Source of the DNA: Pseudacidovorax sp. RU35E
Lineage (GTDB): Bacteria; Pseudomonadota; Gammaproteobacteria; Burkholderiales; Burkholderiaceae_C
Direction: 5' to 3'
NCBI RefSeq assembly: GCF_900156165.1
Contig: NZ_FTMY01000005.1
Location: forward strand, 248,001-312,000
DNA length: 64,000 bases
The notes under the pieces are model-generated. The model had not been told where the DNA came from and made no database searches. It was given only the letters and a program-made list of their open reading frames with translations. Shown in pieces: positions 35,151 through 45,168 of the stretch (its first letter is position 1; the number at the start of each line of letters is the position of its first letter). A program made the position numbers and the translations under genes.

Positions 35151-35557
35151 TGGCCGCGCGCTTCATGCTCGACACCAACATCTGCATCTACATCCAGCGC
35201 CAGCGTCCGCCCGAAGTGCTGGCGCGCTTCTCGCGGCTCAAGGCCGGGGAAGCGGTGGTGTCGCTCATCACCTGGGGCGAACTGCTCTTCGGCGCCCACA
35301 AGAGCCAGCGGAGTTCGCAGGCGTTGGCAGCCCTGGACGAGTTCGCTTCGCTGATTCCGGTGCTGCCGATGCACGAGCAGGCCGGCCGCCACTACGGCAG
35401 CATCCGCGCCGCGCTGGAGGCCAAGGGTCAGCCCATCGGTGGCAACGATCTGTGGATCGCGGCCCATGCCAAGGCCGAAGGCCTGACGCTGGTGACCAAC
35501 AACGAGCGCGAATTCCTGCGCGTGCCGGCGCTCAAGGTGCAGAACTGGGCAGCCTGA
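35150..35557 (+). CDS. vapC: Ribonuclease toxin VapC (PIN domain)
   Basis: A 135-residue PIN-domain ribonuclease. FMLDTNICIYI gives Asp8, SLITWGELLFG gives Glu44, and GNDLWIAAHA gives Asp100, three of the acidic metal-binding residues; TNNEREF follows. Such toxins usually cut initiator tRNA or rRNA when released from VapB. Coupled to vapB by a one-base overlap. The gene has the normal composition of the region. It ends 20 bases before the convergent carboxylate-amine ligase gene. Confidence 0.92.
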   Translation: MAARFMLDTNICIYIQRQRPPEVLARFSRLKAGEAVVSLITWGELLFGAHKSQRSSQALAALDEFASLIPVLPMHEQAGRHYGSIRAALEAKGQPIGGNDLWIAAHAKAEGLTLVTNNEREFLRVPALKVQNWAA

Positions 35558-35577
35558 TCGGGCGGGGACCGGCCTGA

Positions 35578-36792
35578 TCAGCCCACCGGCGTGCGGAAGC
35601 GCTCCGCCGCCTGGCGCACCACCTCGGCCAGCAGCCGCTCGCGGCCCTGGCGCTCGCGCAGCCAGCGGGCGTCGTTCTCGCTGGCTTCGACCGAGCTGCG
35701 CAGGCGGCCGAAGGCGCGTGTGGCGTCGAGCACGGCGGCATGCGGCTCCAGCATGGTCATGGTGCGCAGGATGTGCTCGCGCAGCGACATGTGCTCGCCG
35801 TTGGACGGGTCCACGTACACCGCGTCCAGGCCGAAGCGACAGGCCTGGAAGCGGTTGTAGGTGTAGACCAGGTAGTCGTCCTCGCTGGGCACGAAGGGCT
35901 GCTCCTGCAGGAAGTACGCGGCCAGCGTCTGCACATAGCCGGCCAGCGCGGCCGCGCGTTCCACCGTGAGCGGCGTGTCGAAGACGCGGATCTCGATGGT
36001 GCCGTACTCGGGCTTGGGCCGGATGTCCCAGTAGAAGTCCTTCATGCTCTTGACCACGCCGGTGCGGGTCATGCGGGCGAAGTAGCCCTCGAATTCCTTC
36101 CACGACAGCGTGAAGGGCGCGCGGCCCGACAGCGGGAAGGCGAAGACGGAGTTGAGCCGCGCCGAGTCGAACTGCGTGTCCTGCCCCTGCACGTAGGGGC
36201 TGGAGGCCGACAGCGCGATGAAGTGCGGGATGTAGCGGCTCATGCGGTGCAGCATCAGCAGCGCCGAGTCGGCATCGGGGCAGCCCACGTGCACATGCTG
36301 GCCGAAGATGGTGAACTGCTTCGACAGGTAGCCGTACAGCTCCGAGAGCTGCCGGAAGCGCGGCTTGTCGTAGATGCGCTGTTCGTGCCACTGCTGGAAG
36401 GCATGCGTGCCGCCGCCCAGGACGGCGATGTTGAGCTTGCCGGCCACCTTGACCAGCGCGTCGCGCAGCGGCCCGAGCTGCTGCAGCACCTCTTCGGCCG
36501 AATGGCAGACGTCGGTGGAGATCTCGATCATGCTCGAGGTCATCTCCGGCACCACGCTGCCGCGCAGGTCGAACTGGGCCATGCCGCGCAGCATGTCCTC
36601 GGCATAGGGCGCGAGGTCGTAGTCGTGGGTGTTGACCAGCTGCAGCTCCAGCTCGACGCCCAGCGACAGCGCCTTGGAGCTGCGGAAGGGCTCCAGCGGC
36701 ACCATGCGAGCGTCGGCCTCGCGCTGGGCGCGCGTGGGCTCGGCGGTCGGCGGCGAGAAGGGCGAGGGCGAGTTGTCGAGCGGGCTCATCAT
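35578..36792 (-). CDS. Glutamate-cysteine ligase family protein (YbdK-type carboxylate-amine ligase)
   Basis: A 404-residue GCS2-family ATP-grasp-like ligase: [18 protein letters not shown] (ligand-binding start), [34 protein letters not shown] and [14 protein letters not shown] are family motifs. YbdK-type enzymes join glutamate to cysteine weakly, and their true role is unclear. The start ATGATG at 36792 overlaps the antiporter's stop (36789-36791), so the two are cotranscribed. The function is assigned by family only. Confidence 0.85.
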   Translation of the reverse strand: MMSPLDNSPSPFSPPTAEPTRAQREADARMVPLEPFRSSKALSLGVELELQLVNTHDYDLAPYAEDMLRGMAQFDLRGSVVPEMTSSMIEISTDVCHSAEEVLQQLGPLRDALVKVAGKLNIAVLGGGTHAFQQWHEQRIYDKPRFRQLSELYGYLSKQFTIFGQHVHVGCPDADSALLMLHRMSRYIPHFIALSASSPYVQGQDTQFDSARLNSVFAFPLSGRAPFTLSWKEFEGYFARMTRTGVVKSMKDFYWDIRPKPEYGTIEIRVFDTPLTVERAAALAGYVQTLAAYFLQEQPFVPSEDDYLVYTYNRFQACRFGLDAVYVDPSNGEHMSLREHILRTMTMLEPHAAVLDATRAFGRLRSSVEASENDARWLRERQGRERLLAEVVRQAAERFRTPVG

Positions 36793-38087
36793 TGGCTGTC
36801 CTCCGGTCCCGTGAAGGCCTCGGGCGCCCAGGGCCGCGAGCTTTCCTTGGCGCCATAGATGGCGATGGACGCCAGCACCGCGCCCAGCACCTCCATCAGC
36901 AGGATGGCCGGCAGGGCCACCTGCGTGATCAGGTGGCCCAGCAGCGGCGAGGCGGTGACGAAGCCCGACGCGATCAGCAGCGCGATGGACGACAGCGGCG
37001 CCATCGCGCAGCCGATCCACAACGCCTGGCGCCAGCTGGTGCCGCTGCCCGGATTGGCCAGTGCCACGCCGGCGATCTTGGCCACGGCCCGCGCGCCGAT
37101 CAGCGCGAGCACCATCGTGGCGACGGTGAGGTTCCATTCGGCCTGCGCCGCGACGATGGACACCAGCACGAACATCAGCATGGTCACCAGCGACGCCGCG
37201 GTGCCCAGCTGGCGGGGCCAGACCCAGGGCCGCGGGTTCAGGCCCTTGAGAAGCACGCCGCCGATCAGCGCTGCCAGCGGCGCCGCACCACCCCAGGCGC
37301 TGGCCACGGCCGCGCCGGCACCGATGATCGCCAGCAGCAGGATCGAGGTGTTCTCGCTCGTCGGGCTCATCACCCGCAGGGCCGAGCGAAGCGCCAGCGC
37401 CATCACCGCACCGACCACGAAGGACAGGCCGAGCACCGTCAGGATGGGATGGAAGTTCTCCATGAAGCCCTGGGGCGTGTTCTCCAGCCGACCCGCGAAG
37501 ACATAGGCCAGCGTCAGGGCATAGAGCGTGTTGAGGGTGGACAGCGCCAGCGCCCGCTCGGTCACTGGCCCGGAGGCGCGGATGTCGATCACCACCCGCG
37601 ACAGCACCGCCGGCGAGGCGGCCACCGCGATCAGCGCCAGCGGGCCGATCACCGAGGGTGGCACGTCGAAGACGCGCAACGTCCACCAGACGGCGGCGAA
37701 GGTGAGGCCGGACTCGGCGAGGCTCTGCGCCAGCACCATCGGATTGCGGCGGAACCAGCCCAGCGGCAGGCGCCCGCCGGCCTCGAACAGCACGATGGCT
37801 ACGCCCAGTTCCATCAGATAGAGCGCCGTGCCCTGAAGTGGCCAGATGGCGCCCTCGAAGCCCGCCAGGCCCACCACGGTGCCCACCAGCGAATAGCCCA
37901 CCACCTTGGGCAGGCCCATGTAGCGCTGCACCAGGTGGCCGGCGGCGGCGGCCGCGGCGATCAGCAGCGCCCACCACACGGTGGGCAGGCCGGCTGTCGG
38001 TCGCATCCAGCCGGACAGGAAGCCCAGCAGGTCGGAAGGAAGAAGGTTCATCGGGCTGGCAATGGTCTGCGAAGGGCCGGACGACAT
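36789..38087 (-). CDS. Monovalent cation:proton antiporter (Na_H_Exchanger, Kef/NhaP type)
   Basis: A 432-residue inner-membrane protein with about 12 hydrophobic segments. [20 protein letters not shown] and the [15 protein letters not shown] segment are typical of the CPA2 core, and ADP/charged residues appear in [13 protein letters not shown]. There is no cytoplasmic TrkA-N/RCK domain after the core, so it is short for KefB/C. It probably exchanges K+ or Na+ for protons. The downstream YbdK-type gene overlaps it, hinting at glutathione- or thiol-linked control as with Kef systems. The start could also be 38051. Confidence 0.82.
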   Translation of the reverse strand: MSSGPSQTIASPMNLLPSDLLGFLSGWMRPTAGLPTVWWALLIAAAAAAGHLVQRYMGLPKVVGYSLVGTVVGLAGFEGAIWPLQGTALYLMELGVAIVLFEAGGRLPLGWFRRNPMVLAQSLAESGLTFAAVWWTLRVFDVPPSVIGPLALIAVAASPAVLSRVVIDIRASGPVTERALALSTLNTLYALTLAYVFAGRLENTPQGFMENFHPILTVLGLSFVVGAVMALALRSALRVMSPTSENTSILLLAIIGAGAAVASAWGGAAPLAALIGGVLLKGLNPRPWVWPRQLGTAASLVTMLMFVLVSIVAAQAEWNLTVATMVLALIGARAVAKIAGVALANPGSGTSWRQALWIGCAMAPLSSIALLIASGFVTASPLLGHLITQVALPAILLMEVLGAVLASIAIYGAKESSRPWAPEAFTGPEDSQ

Positions 38088-38194
38088 TGGCAGCGCGAGG
38101 CGGGGCCTGGGGTCCGATCCTTCTGACTGGGCCCGCGGCGCCAGCGCGCGGTCGGGTCCCCGGGGGCATCGGCGCCGCAGCGCCGGGCAAAGCC

Positions 38195-38590
38195 TCAGTG
38201 CAGGATGCGCGGACCGGTATCGGAACCGGTCCCGGCGTCGAGCACGAAGGCGGCGATGGGCACGTCGAAACGTTCGGCGTCCTCGCTCACCACGAAATAG
38301 CTGCCGCGCATCGTACCGCTGGCCGCTTGGAGCTGGCAGCCACTGGTGTAGCGGAAGGACTGGCCCGGCGCCAGCAGCGGCTGGCGCCCCACCACGCCCA
38401 GGCCGCGCACCTCCTGCACATGGCCGGAGATGTCCTCGATCACCCAGTGGCGGGCGATCAGCTGGATCGGGAACAGGGCCACGTTGGTGACGGTGATCGT
38501 GTAGGCGAAGGCGTAGAGGCCCGTCTCCGGCGAGGACTGCTCGGGCAGGTAGCGAGGCTCGACCTCGACGCGCATCGGGTGCTGGGGCAT
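38195..38590 (-). CDS. apaG: Co2+/Mg2+ efflux protein ApaG
   Basis: A 131-residue ApaG domain. [36 protein letters not shown] and the terminal [19 protein letters not shown] segments fit the family (fibronectin-like beta fold). ApaG is linked to Mg2+/Co2+ resistance and adenosyl-polyphosphate control; its exact activity is unsettled. It is divergent from rpe, a very common neighbourhood in beta-proteobacteria. TAACAT lies 8 bases before the ATG with no ribosome site, so it may be leaderless. Confidence 0.9.
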   Translation of the reverse strand: MPQHPMRVEVEPRYLPEQSSPETGLYAFAYTITVTNVALFPIQLIARHWVIEDISGHVQEVRGLGVVGRQPLLAPGQSFRYTSGCQLQAASGTMRGSYFVVSEDAERFDVPIAAFVLDAGTGSDTGPRILH

Positions 38591-38668
38591 GGCGCGGAAT
38601 GTTAACAACGCGGGTCTTCCGGCGCGGCGGGCGGGCCGGGCGCAGGCCTGCGGCGAGAATCCGCGCCC

Positions 38669-39364
38669 ATGACGACGAGCCGCCCCACGACCCACCGCAT
38701 CGCCCCGTCCATCCTCTCGGCCGACTTCGCCCGGCTGGGCGCCGAAGTGAGCGACGTGATCGCCGCCGGCGCCGACTGGATCCATTTCGACGTGATGGAC
38801 AACCACTACGTGCCCAACCTTACCTTCGGCCCGATGGTGTGCGAGGCGCTCAAGCCCCATGCCAAGACCGCCGACGGGCAGCCGGTGCCCATCGACGTGC
38901 ACCTGATGATCCAGCCGATCGACGCCCTGGCCGCCGCCTTCGCCAAGGCGGGGGCCGACTACATCAGCTTCCACCCCGACGCCTCGCCGCATGTGCACCG
39001 CAGCATCCAGGCCATCCGCGCGGCCGGCTGCAAGCCGGGGCTGGTGTTCAATCCGGCGGCCTCGCTGGAGGTGCTGGAATGGACGCTGGACGAGATCGAC
39101 CTGGTGCTGATCATGAGCGTCAACCCCGGCTTCGGCGGTCAGAGCTTCATCGACTCGGCCCTGCGCAAGATCGAGCTGGTGCGCAAGCGCATCGACGCCA
39201 GCGGCCGCGACATCCGGCTGGAGGTGGACGGCGGCATCAAGGCCGACAACATCGCCCGCGTGGCCGCCGCCGGGGCCGACACCTTCGTGGCCGGCAGCGC
39301 CATCTTCAACGCGCCCGACTACCGCACGGTGATCGACACCATGCGCGCCAACCTGGCCGGCTGA
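38669..39364 (+). CDS. rpe: Ribulose-phosphate 3-epimerase
   Basis: A 231-residue TIM barrel. [57 protein letters not shown] and [10 protein letters not shown] are the signatures with the metal and acid-base residues. It interconverts ribulose 5-phosphate and xylulose 5-phosphate in the pentose phosphate/Calvin pathway. Divergent from apaG. In relatives a phosphoglycolate phosphatase gene (gph) follows; here a DUF2214 gene does, 25 bases on. Confidence 0.95.
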   Translation: MTTSRPTTHRIAPSILSADFARLGAEVSDVIAAGADWIHFDVMDNHYVPNLTFGPMVCEALKPHAKTADGQPVPIDVHLMIQPIDALAAAFAKAGADYISFHPDASPHVHRSIQAIRAAGCKPGLVFNPAASLEVLEWTLDEIDLVLIMSVNPGFGGQSFIDSALRKIELVRKRIDASGRDIRLEVDGGIKADNIARVAAAGADTFVAGSAIFNAPDYRTVIDTMRANLAG

Positions 39365-39389
39365 ACCCCTGCCGCCGCCGGAGCCTGCC

Positions 39390-39842
39390 GTGACCCTCGA
39401 AGCCATCCTGGCCTACCTGCACCTGCTCGCCATCCTGACGATGGTGGTCTTCCTCTCCAGCGAGGCGGCGCTGTGCCGCATCGAATGGCTCAATGCCAAG
39501 GCCGTGGAGCGGCTGGCCCGGGTCGACCTGATCTACGGCATCGCCGCCATCGCGGTGCTGGCCACGGGTCTGGTGCGCACCTTCCTGGGCGTCAAGGGCA
39601 GCGCCTGGTACTGGACCAATCCGCTGCTGCACCTCAAGGTCACGATGTTCGTGATCGTGGGGTTGATCTCGATCTTCCCGACCCTGACCTTCCGCCGCTG
39701 GCTGCGGGTCCACCGCCAGGGCGGCGGCCTGCCGGCGGCCGAGGATGTGCGCCGCACGCGCCGGCTGGTGATGGTGCAGGCGCACATCGTGGCGTTGATC
39801 CCTCTGGCCGCGGTGTTCCTGGCGCGGGGCTTCGGCAAGTAG
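39390..39842 (+). CDS. DUF2214 family inner-membrane protein
   Basis: A 150-residue protein with four membrane segments (ILAYLHLLAILTMVVFLSS, LIYGIAAIAVLATGLV, VTMFVIVGLISIFPTLTF, AHIVALIPLAAVFLA). It matches DUF2214 in length and topology. Histidine residues in the first and last segments are typical and may bind a cofactor. Function unknown. Probably cotranscribed with rpe. Confidence 0.82.
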   Translation: MTLEAILAYLHLLAILTMVVFLSSEAALCRIEWLNAKAVERLARVDLIYGIAAIAVLATGLVRTFLGVKGSAWYWTNPLLHLKVTMFVIVGLISIFPTLTFRRWLRVHRQGGGLPAAEDVRRTRRLVMVQAHIVALIPLAAVFLARGFGK

Positions 39843-39896
39843 GCGTCGGCGCAGCTTCCGCGTTTCCGGCGTCCGCGCGGCAACGGCGGCGCCAAT

Positions 39897-39922
39897 GAAA
39901 AAGCCCGGCCTGCGCCGGGCTT
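39897..39922 (-). terminator. Rho-independent terminator of the PsiF-like gene
   Basis: AAGCCCGG (39901-39908) pairs with CCGGGCTT (39915-39922) around a 6-base loop. A run of A (39898-39902) becomes a U-tract on the minus strand. It lies 25 bases after the PsiF-like stop. Confidence 0.88.
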
Positions 39923-39947
39923 CGTCGTATGGGCACTGGCGCGCGGC

Positions 39948-40268
39948 TCAGGCGGCCTTGGCGCTGAGGCATTCCTTCATGAAGGTCTTGCGCTCGTCGC
40001 CCTTGAGGGTCTTGGCCTTGGGGTCGGCGTTGCAGGTCTTCATCTTGTCCTGCTGGGTGGCGGCCTTCACCGGCTTGGCCGACAGGCACTGCTTCATGAA
40101 GGCCTTGCGCTCGTCGCCCTTCTTGTCGCCGGCGTCGGCATTGCAGGTCTTCATCTTGCTCTGTTGCGCCGTCGGCGCCTTGTCGGCGGTGGCCGGCGCG
40201 GCGGTCTGGGCAAAGGCGTTGAACGACAGGGCGGCGCCCAGCGCGATCAGGGAAGCGAGCTTGTTCAT
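39948..40268 (-). CDS. PsiF repeat-containing periplasmic protein
   Basis: A 106-residue exported protein: signal peptide KLASLIALGAALSFNAFAQ, then two PsiF-type repeats (SKMKTCNADAGDKKGDERKAFMKQCLS and DKMKTCNADPKAKTLKGDERKTFMKECLS, given as repeat labels). Each has a Cys pair: MKTCN and KQCLS/KECLS. PsiF is induced by phosphate starvation in E. coli, but a role has not been established. Two 15-base direct repeats lie upstream of its start (40348-40393). It has its own terminator. Confidence 0.85.
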   Translation of the reverse strand: MNKLASLIALGAALSFNAFAQTAAPATADKAPTAQQSKMKTCNADAGDKKGDERKAFMKQCLSAKPVKAATQQDKMKTCNADPKAKTLKGDERKTFMKECLSAKAA

Positions 40269-40347
40269 GGGGTGTTGTCCTTCCGGCTCTAGCGGCGCCC
40301 CTCGGGCACCGGCCCGGCGGCGCCAGGCATTCATGCAACGCGGTTCA

Positions 40348-40393
40348 CAAAGTTTGCGATGACTGGCAACGATGAAACCAAAGTTTGCAATGA
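40348..40393. promoter_or_regulatory. Paired direct repeats upstream of the PsiF-like gene
   Basis: CAAAGTTTGCGATGA (40348-40362) and CAAAGTTTGCAATGA (40379-40393) match at 14 of 15 bases and start 31 bases apart, about three DNA turns. They lie 80-125 bases before the PsiF-like start. Same-face direct repeats suggest an activator site. They do not match the Pho box that I know. Confidence 0.5.
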
Positions 40394-40425
40394 AGGCTGC
40401 CGCTGCGGCGAGACGCGCGGCCGCT

Positions 40426-41694
40426 TCACGCCGCGTCGGCGGCGGGCGCTTCCCTGCCGATGGCATGCGCCCACTGAAGGGCCTCGGCCTGGGCGCGGTT
40501 GAACTGGGCGGGCGAGAGCCGGGAATGCGTCCGAAGCGCTTGCGCCATGCTGTCGAAATCGCCGTTTTCGCTGGCCTCGGCCAGGCGGAGCAGCTCGCCC
40601 AGCAGTCCGGCACCGTCGCGCAGCGCCTCGTCGATGGCAGGGGCCAGCCGCAACGGTCCGAGGATGTCGGCCAGCGGCATGCCGACCAGTGCGGGCATCA
40701 AGGACATCATGCCCACCATGAACGCGCCGTCTGCCAGGTGGGGGTCGTTCGGGCGCAGGTGCTGGGCCGCTGCCTCCATGAGCCGTCCGCGGGCGGCCGC
40801 CATCAGCAGCAGCGGGCTTGCGCGGCCGGCGCGCGCGTCGGTGGCGAAGAGCAGCAACTGCACCCAGCGCTGCAGATGCCGGCGCCCCAGCACCTGGATC
40901 ACGTCCCGCAGCGAGGTGACCGTGCGCGTGGCGCCGGAGCCGGCGGCATTGGCCATGCGCAGCAGGTTCATCGTCAGGCCGGGTTCGGGCTTGAGCGTCG
41001 CCTCCAGCACGCTGCTGTCGGCGTCGGCACCCAGCTGGCCCATCAGCCGCATCAAGGCTTGCTGGGAGTGCCCAAGCCGTCGGCCGGCGATGAGGGTCGG
41101 CCGCGCGAAGTGATAGCCCTGGAACAGGGAGAAGCCCAGTCGCAGGCAGGCGTCGAACTGGGAGCGCGTCTCGACCTTTTCGGCCAGCAGCAGCACGTTG
41201 GGCGCCGCCGCCCGGATCTGACGCACCAGCGCCGCGAGCTGCGCATCGGACAGCGGCAGCAGGTCGATCTTGACCACGCGCACCATTGGCAGCAGCCGGG
41301 CCGTCCGCGCGTCGAACGCCACCACGTCGTCCAGGGCCAGCGAAAAGCCCGCCTCATGAAGATGCAGGCAGCGCTGCACGACCGCGGCGGTGGCGGGCAC
41401 CGATTCCAGCACTTCCAGCACCACGGTCTGGCGGGGCAGCAGTTCGAGCACGTCGCTGAACAGCAACTCCGCATCCACGTTGATGTAGGCCTCACGACCG
41501 TCCAGGGCGTGCGACATGCCCAGTTCGGCGAAGGCGTTCACGATGACGGTGGCCGTGGCCTGCGCGCCGTCCAGCACCTCGGCGCACGGCGCCTGCCCAT
41601 TGCGGAACAGCAACTCGTAGGCCCGCAGCTGCTGGTCTCGGCCCAGGATGGGCTGACGGCCCACGAAAAGGGCTTCGCTGGAATCGTTGCGCAT
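40426..41694 (-). CDS. EAL/HDOD signalling protein
   Basis: A 422-residue two-domain protein. The N-terminal part is a degenerate EAL domain (VGRQPILGRDQQLRAYELLFRNG, EKVETRSQFDAC, GFSLFQGYHFARP), lacking most catalytic acids and so likely to bind but not cleave cyclic-di-GMP. The C-terminal part from about residue 195 is an HDOD domain (LLRMANAAGSGATRTVTSLRDVIQVLGRRHL). Such YuxH-type proteins take part in signalling. It is divergent from argS, 75 bases away. The ATG at 41694 is the first in the correct region. Confidence 0.87.
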   Translation of the reverse strand: MRNDSSEALFVGRQPILGRDQQLRAYELLFRNGQAPCAEVLDGAQATATVIVNAFAELGMSHALDGREAYINVDAELLFSDVLELLPRQTVVLEVLESVPATAAVVQRCLHLHEAGFSLALDDVVAFDARTARLLPMVRVVKIDLLPLSDAQLAALVRQIRAAAPNVLLLAEKVETRSQFDACLRLGFSLFQGYHFARPTLIAGRRLGHSQQALMRLMGQLGADADSSVLEATLKPEPGLTMNLLRMANAAGSGATRTVTSLRDVIQVLGRRHLQRWVQLLLFATDARAGRASPLLLMAAARGRLMEAAAQHLRPNDPHLADGAFMVGMMSLMPALVGMPLADILGPLRLAPAIDEALRDGAGLLGELLRLAEASENGDFDSMAQALRTHSRLSPAQFNRAQAEALQWAHAIGREAPAADAA

Positions 41695-41760
41695 GTATTT
41701 GTGAGAATTTGCAACCGAATCGTAAGCCCAGGCAGCCCGGGGCGGGGCGGACCACCCCCC

Positions 41761-41766
41761 TAAAAT
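41761..41766 (+). promoter_or_regulatory. -10-like TAAAAT just before argS
   Basis: TAAAAT ends 3 bases before the first ATG (41770) and 6 before the second (41773). There is no ribosome site. A start point 6-7 bases after the hexamer falls on the second ATG, so argS mRNA may be leaderless and start at 41773. Confidence 0.5.
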
Positions 41767-41769
41767 TGG

Positions 41770-43473
41770 ATGATGCTTACCGTCAAACAGGACCTTCTGG
41801 CGGCGCTGGCCCAGGTGCTCGATCGATTCGAGCCGGGCGCCGGCAGCCGGGCGGCCTTCGAATCCCCCAAGGTCGCCGCGCATGGCGACCTGGCCTGCAC
41901 CGCGGCCATGCAACTGGCCAAACCCCTCAAGAAGAACCCCCGCCAGCTCGGCGAAGAGTTGCGCACCGCCTTGCTCGACACGCCCGCGTACGCGCGCTGG
42001 GTCGATGCCATCGAGATCGCCGGCCCCGGCTTCCTCAACATCCGCCTCAAGCCGGCCGCCAAGCAACAGGTGGTGCACGAGGTGCTGGACGCCGGCGCCG
42101 GCTTCGGCAGCCAGCCGGTGCGCCCCGACGAGAAGGTGCTGGTCGAGTTCGTCTCGGCCAACCCGACCGGCCCGCTGCACGTGGGCCACGGCCGCCAGGC
42201 CGCGCTGGGCGACGCCATCTGCAACCTGCTGTCCACGCAGGGCCTGGCCGTCCACCGCGAGTTCTATTACAACGACGCGGGCGTGCAGATCGAGACGCTG
42301 ACCAAGAGCACGCAGCTGCGCGCCAAGGGCTTCAAGCCGGGCGACGACTGCTGGCCCACCGACCCCGAGAACCCCACCAGCAAGGCCTTCTACAACGGCG
42401 ACTACATCCAGGACATCGCCGACGACTTCCTGGCGAAGAAGACGGTCCGCGCCGACGACCGCGAGTTCACGGCCAACGGCGACGTCGACGACACCGAGAA
42501 CGTCCGCCAGTTCGCCGTCGCCTACCTGCGCAACGAGCAGGACAAGGACCTGCAAGCCTTCAAGCTGCGCTTCGACCAGTACTACCTGGAGTCCAGCCTC
42601 TACACCAGCGGCCGGGTCGAGGCGACGGTGAACAAGCTGATCGAGGCCGGCAAGACCTACGAGCAGGACGGCGCCCTGTGGCTGCGCTCCACCGACTACG
42701 GCGACGACAAGGACCGTGTCATGCGCAAGCAGGACGGCACGTACACCTACTTCGTGCCCGACGTCGCGTATCACATCGCCAAGTGGGAGCGCGGCTTCCA
42801 CAAGGTGGTCAACATCCAGGGCACCGACCACCACGGCACCATCGCCCGGGTGCGTGCCGGCCTGCAGGCGGCCAATGTGGGCATTCCCCAGGGCTACCCC
42901 GATTACGTGCTGCACACCATGGTGCGCGTGGTGCGCGGCGGGCAAGAAGTGAAGATCAGCAAGCGCGCCGGCAGCTACGTCACGCTGCGCGACCTGATCG
43001 AGTGGACCAGCACCGACGCCGTGCGCTTCTTCCTGCTCAGCCGCAAGCCCGACACCGAATACACCTTCGACGTCGACCTGGCGGTGGCGCAGAACAACGA
43101 CAACCCGGTCTTCTACGTGCAGTACGCCCATGCGCGCATCTGCTCGGTGCTGGACAAGGAAGGCGTGGACGCCGCCGCGCTCAAGGGCACCGACCTGGCG
43201 CCCCTGGCCACCGACGCCGCCCAGCCGCTGATGCTGCTGCTGGCCAGGTACCCCGAGATGCTGACCGCCGCCGCGCGCGACTTCGCGCCGCACGACGTCA
43301 CCTTCTACCTGCGCGAGCTCGCCGCGGCGTACCACAGCTACTACGACGCCGAGCGCATCCTGGTGGACGACGTGCCCACCAAGCGCGCCCGCCTGGCCCT
43401 GGTGGCCGCCTGTGCGCAGGTGCTCGCCAACGGCCTGTCGGTGCTGGGCGTCAGCGCGCCGCGCAAGATGTGA
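41770..43473 (+). CDS. argS: Arginyl-tRNA synthetase
   Basis: A 567-residue class I synthetase. HVGHG (about residue 137) is the HIGH signature, and KISKRAG (residue 395) the KMSKS-type loop. The N-terminal additional domain and C-terminal anticodon-binding domain ([18 protein letters not shown]) are intact. It charges tRNA-Arg in the cytoplasm. The length is typical. Followed on the same strand by the SPOR gene and dsbA, an order common in comamonads. Confidence 0.96.
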   Translation: MMLTVKQDLLAALAQVLDRFEPGAGSRAAFESPKVAAHGDLACTAAMQLAKPLKKNPRQLGEELRTALLDTPAYARWVDAIEIAGPGFLNIRLKPAAKQQVVHEVLDAGAGFGSQPVRPDEKVLVEFVSANPTGPLHVGHGRQAALGDAICNLLSTQGLAVHREFYYNDAGVQIETLTKSTQLRAKGFKPGDDCWPTDPENPTSKAFYNGDYIQDIADDFLAKKTVRADDREFTANGDVDDTENVRQFAVAYLRNEQDKDLQAFKLRFDQYYLESSLYTSGRVEATVNKLIEAGKTYEQDGALWLRSTDYGDDKDRVMRKQDGTYTYFVPDVAYHIAKWERGFHKVVNIQGTDHHGTIARVRAGLQAANVGIPQGYPDYVLHTMVRVVRGGQEVKISKRAGSYVTLRDLIEWTSTDAVRFFLLSRKPDTEYTFDVDLAVAQNNDNPVFYVQYAHARICSVLDKEGVDAAALKGTDLAPLATDAAQPLMLLLARYPEMLTAAARDFAPHDVTFYLRELAAAYHSYYDAERILVDDVPTKRARLALVAACAQVLANGLSVLGVSAPRKM

Positions 43474-43529
43474 GAGCCCGCACAATCCCACCCCGGCGCG
43501 CAGGTGGCGCTGCAGCAGCAAGGCAATCC

Positions 43530-44234
43530 ATGAGATCCAGACAACAGGGCAATTTCGCCATCGGCCTCATCGTCGGGCTGGTGCTCGGACTGGGCGTGGC
43601 CCTCGGCGTGGCGGTGTACGTCACCAAGGTGCCGATCCCGTTCATGACCAAGACCCAGCCCCGTGCGTCCGAGCAGGACGAGGCCGAGGCCCGCAAGAAC
43701 CGCGACTGGGACCCGAACTCGCCCCTGTACGGCAAGCAGCAGCCCAAGCCGCCGGCCACCTCCGGTGCGCCCGCCGGCGGCATCGCACCGCCCGTGACGA
43801 GCGCGCCGCCGGTGCCCGCCATCGCTGCCCAGCCGGGCACGCCGCCCACCGCTACCGCGCCCCCGACGGCGGTCACGCCGGCCACGCCGCGTACGCCCGC
43901 GACCGCCGCCAAACCGCCGGCATCGGCCGATCCGCTGGGCGATCTGGCCCGCGCCCGCGCCGGCCTGCCTGCCAGCGGCGGCGATGCGGCCTCCGATCCC
44001 TTCGTGTACTTCGTGCAGGCTGGCGCCTTCCGCACCAGCGAAGATGCCGAATCCCAGCGCGCCAAGCTGTCCCTGATGGGGGTGGAGGTGCGCGTGACCG
44101 AGCGCGAGCAGGCTGGGCGACCGGTGTTCCGCGTCCGGGCCGGCCCCTACAGCAAGAAGGACGACGCCGACCGCCTCAAGGACCGCCTGGACGGCGCCGG
44201 CTTCGACGCCGCGCTGGTGCGCGTCCAGCGCTGA
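43530..44234 (+). CDS. SPOR domain-containing membrane protein (FtsN-like)
   Basis: A 234-residue bitopic protein: a short cytoplasmic end, one membrane segment (FAIGLIVGLVLGLGVALGVAVYVT), a Pro/Ala/Thr-rich periplasmic linker (about residues 65-150), and a C-terminal SPOR domain (YFVQAGAFRTSEDAESQRAKL to the end). SPOR domains bind denuded glycan strands at the division septum. Same strand as argS (56 bases before) and dsbA (after). A likely cell-division accessory protein; FtsN itself usually sits beside argS in these genomes. Confidence 0.87.
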   Translation: MRSRQQGNFAIGLIVGLVLGLGVALGVAVYVTKVPIPFMTKTQPRASEQDEAEARKNRDWDPNSPLYGKQQPKPPATSGAPAGGIAPPVTSAPPVPAIAAQPGTPPTATAPPTAVTPATPRTPATAAKPPASADPLGDLARARAGLPASGGDAASDPFVYFVQAGAFRTSEDAESQRAKLSLMGVEVRVTEREQAGRPVFRVRAGPYSKKDDADRLKDRLDGAGFDAALVRVQR

Positions 44235-44326
44235 GGGCCGGGTTGCCGCGCAGGCCGGGGCCTGCGCGGCCCGGAACTCGCCGCCGCTCCCATGCTCTGT
44301 GTCTGCATCCCTGTTGGAGAAATCGC

Positions 44327-44974
44327 TTGAAACGTCGTGACTTTTCGCTGGCCGCCGCGGCCGTGACGCTGGCCCCCCTGGCGGCCCATGCCCAGACCCC
44401 TGCTTCCGCCTTCAAGTCGGGCAAGGACTATGTGACGCTGGGCAAGCCTGCCCCCGTCGACGCGCCGGCCGGCAAGGTCGAGGTGGTCGAGTTCTTCTCG
44501 TACAACTGCCCGCACTGCGCCGCCTTCGAGCCCAAGCTCGAGCCGTGGATCAAGAAGCTGCAGCCCTATGTCGCCTTCCGCCGCGTGCCGGTGCCCTTCG
44601 TGGGCAACGACGTGGAGACCAAGCAGAAGCTCTATTACACGCTCGAGGCCATGGGCAAGGTCGACGAATTCCAGATGAAGATCTTCCAGGCGATCCACGT
44701 CGACCGCCAGCGCATCTTCGGCGACGCGGCCGTGATCGAATGGGCCGGCAAGCAGCCCGGCCTGGACGCGAAGAAGTTCGAGGAAACCTTCAAGTCCTTC
44801 GGCGTGGCCGGCAAGGCCAAGCGCGCCAGCCAGCTGACCGAGGCCTACCAGGTGGCGGGTGTCCCGGCCTTCGGTGTAGCCGGCCGCTACTATGTGGATG
44901 GCGACCTGGCCAGCTCGCTCGACCGGGCGCTCCAGATCGTCGAGGCCCTGGCGGCCGACTCCCGCAAGGGCTGA
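44327..44974 (+). CDS. dsbA: Thiol:disulfide interchange protein DsbA
   Basis: A 215-residue periplasmic oxidase. It starts from a TTG (LKRRDFSLAAAAVTLAPLAAHAQ signal peptide), supported by GGAG 8-11 bases upstream. The thioredoxin fold contains the active site CPHC (Cys61/Cys64) in FFSYNCPHCAAFEP and the cis-Pro loop GVPAFGV. It introduces disulfides into exported proteins and is re-oxidised by DsbB. Terminated by a hairpin at 45012. The TTG start may keep its expression low. Confidence 0.93.
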   Translation: MKRRDFSLAAAAVTLAPLAAHAQTPASAFKSGKDYVTLGKPAPVDAPAGKVEVVEFFSYNCPHCAAFEPKLEPWIKKLQPYVAFRRVPVPFVGNDVETKQKLYYTLEAMGKVDEFQMKIFQAIHVDRQRIFGDAAVIEWAGKQPGLDAKKFEETFKSFGVAGKAKRASQLTEAYQVAGVPAFGVAGRYYVDGDLASSLDRALQIVEALAADSRKG

Positions 44975-45011
44975 ATCCGGGCAGCGCCGACGGCGTCCGT
45001 ACTGCACATCC

Positions 45012-45034
45012 AGGCCCGCTTCGGCGGGCTTTTT
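45012..45034 (+). terminator. Rho-independent terminator after dsbA
   Basis: Stem GCCCGC/GCGGGC extended to 8 bp, closed by a TTCG tetraloop (45020-45023) and followed by five T (45030-45034). UUCG loops are very stable. It lies 38 bases after the dsbA stop and separates it from lptA. Confidence 0.92.
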
Positions 45035-45168
45035 CATTGTGGATGTTCACGCCCAGTGCCCGCCTTGCCGACCGCTCGCGCTCCTGGAACGCAAGCGCGG
45101 GGCATTCGCCGCCAGGGGCGGTATGACGCCGAGCCGGCCCTACAATCTTCAGCAAGTTCCGTGCCTTT

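Noticed and set aside
34920-35577. A larger gene spanning vapB and vapC in another frame
   Set aside because: It is an out-of-frame shadow of the two well-recognised overlapping genes.
40426-43521. A long frame extending the EAL/HDOD gene over argS on the minus strand
   Set aside because: Homology starts only at 41694. The part opposite argS is antisense without any domain, and an argS start lies in between.
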